From assembly GCF_016744155.1 (NCBI RefSeq), contig NZ_JADGEW010000001.1, positions 239,714 through 303,713 of the forward strand: a stretch of 64,000 nt of DNA. The letters run 5' to 3'. The position numbers were made by a program, and so were the translations under genes. This DNA comes from Amphritea sp. GTDB lineage: Bacteria > Pseudomonadota > Gammaproteobacteria > Pseudomonadales > Balneatricaceae. Shown here piece after piece: positions 63,422-64,000 of this stretch. Under the pieces are notes generated by a model. It ran no database searches. It was not told where the DNA came from and was given only the letters and a program-made list of their open reading frames with translations. Positions within the stretch are counted from its first letter, which is position 1. Every line of letters starts with the position of its first letter.

Positions 63422-64000
63422 TAAAAATATCTATGGTTTGAGAAGTGTAGATTATAAGAGAGTGATTTTATGGGGAATATTACTGACTATTCCTTTATAC
63501 CTTGTTGCAAATGAGTTGGCAAAAGGGTTATTAGTTGTTTTTGGAATAATAGCCCTGTTTGCTGTTATTTATAGCCCCATACGAAATTTTAAATCGTTAA
63601 ATGGCTCCGAATTGCTACTGTGCTTTTCTTTACTTTTTTTTCCTCTTTGCTTTGCTATTTCATACTGGAATTTTGGTGCGCCGCGTGATTATGAGTTATC
63701 AATTGAGTTTTCTAGGGTGTCGCTGTTAATTGTAGTTTTATTTATGTCTATAAAACGGGTTAATGATCTAGGTTTTGATACGGTAAAAATATCTATCTCT
63801 GCTTTTGGTATTCTCAGTGGGCTTGCTGGCCTCTGGTACTTTATAGGAGATGGTAGACGTGTAACAGTAGGGACCGATCTGATTAATATGTACGGGGCAA
63901 TAATGTCTTGTTCTGCAGGTCTGGCTTTTTACTACCTTTTTAAAGAGCTGAAAATTCGGCTGATGGTCCTTTTCTTTATTGCCGGATTTTTATCGCTGAT
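63411..64000 (+). CDS. O-antigen-ligase-like membrane protein, 3' partial
   Basis: An open frame runs from a GTG at 63411, with AGGGG 7 bases upstream, to the window edge; 196 residues are visible. At least five membrane helices follow one another (LWGILLTIPLYLVANE, LLVVFGIIALFAVIYS, LLLCFSLLFFPLCFAI and others). The loop GDGRRVTVGTDLINMYGAIM resembles the conserved pattern of WaaL/Wzy proteins. It overlaps the preceding gene by 11 bases. The family is likely but unconfirmed without the large periplasmic loop. Confidence 0.7.
   Translation, partial: MENSKNIYGLRSVDYKRVILWGILLTIPLYLVANELAKGLLVVFGIIALFAVIYSPIRNFKSLNGSELLLCFSLLFFPLCFAISYWNFGAPRDYELSIEFSRVSLLIVVLFMSIKRVNDLGFDTVKISISAFGILSGLAGLWYFIGDGRRVTVGTDLINMYGAIMSCSAGLAFYYLFKELKIRLMVLFFIAGFLSL

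Overview
The window is 64 kb of a gammaproteobacterial chromosome. Gene content and protein style (AST arginine catabolism, GlnK-AmtB-GlnK, UbiK-ComM, Rep with cytochrome c5, PhoPQ-like system, ArgA/ArgE, Pit, GlnE, WaaC) point to a marine Oceanospirillales relative such as Amphritea or Neptunomonas. That placement is inferred from gene style; no database search was possible.

Layout. 1-5.8 kb: a leftward arginine/ornithine catabolic operon (astC, an M20 hydrolase, a DUF1338 protein, astA, astD running off the edge). 5.9-8.4 kb: a nitrogen block (glnK, amtB, glnK) with a visible sigma-54 promoter and NtrC-type enhancer sites. 8.5-19.2 kb: ubiK, a degenerate PAS-GGDEF-EAL protein, comM, two further GGDEF-EAL proteins, rep and a cytochrome c5.

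19.35-36.9 kb is accessory. It starts at an intact tRNA-Arg(CCG)-tRNA-Thr(TGT) pair. The 3' half of the tRNA-Arg, the spacer and a whole tRNA-Thr are repeated in direct orientation at 34.8 kb and again at 36.8 kb. This is the signature of two elements inserted in tandem at a tRNA-Arg 3' end. Segment 1 (about 15 kb) carries a tyrosine integrase, a serine recombinase and a defence-like cargo: SRAP protein, YegP-like protein, PD-(D/E)XK-like protein, lipoprotein, HNH nuclease with a methyltransferase, membrane-anchored Mrr-type nuclease, possible HEPN protein with a 52-residue membrane protein, secreted DRGH nuclease, and a 1448-residue helicase-nuclease. Segment 2 (about 1.9 kb) carries only a 29-residue membrane peptide and a degenerate Hsp70-like protein.

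37.2-64 kb is again core: an RluA-type pseudouridine synthase, PAP2 and GT39 membrane enzymes, an EAL-HDOD protein, a TauE-type permease, ilvD, a Crp/Fnr regulator with small membrane proteins, a glycine-zipper and a PepSY protein ahead of a PhoPQ-like two-component system, argA and argE, a Pit phosphate transporter with its PhoU-like partner, glnE, ilvE, and the start of an LPS core/O-antigen cluster (waaC, three glycosyltransferases, an O-antigen-ligase-like protein cut by the window end).

The core genes concentrate on nitrogen and arginine metabolism (AST, GlnK/AmtB, GlnE, ArgA, ArgE, IlvD/IlvE) and cyclic-di-GMP signalling (four GGDEF/EAL-type proteins, one probably inactive). The most novel material is in the tRNA-flanked island and its small satellite segment.
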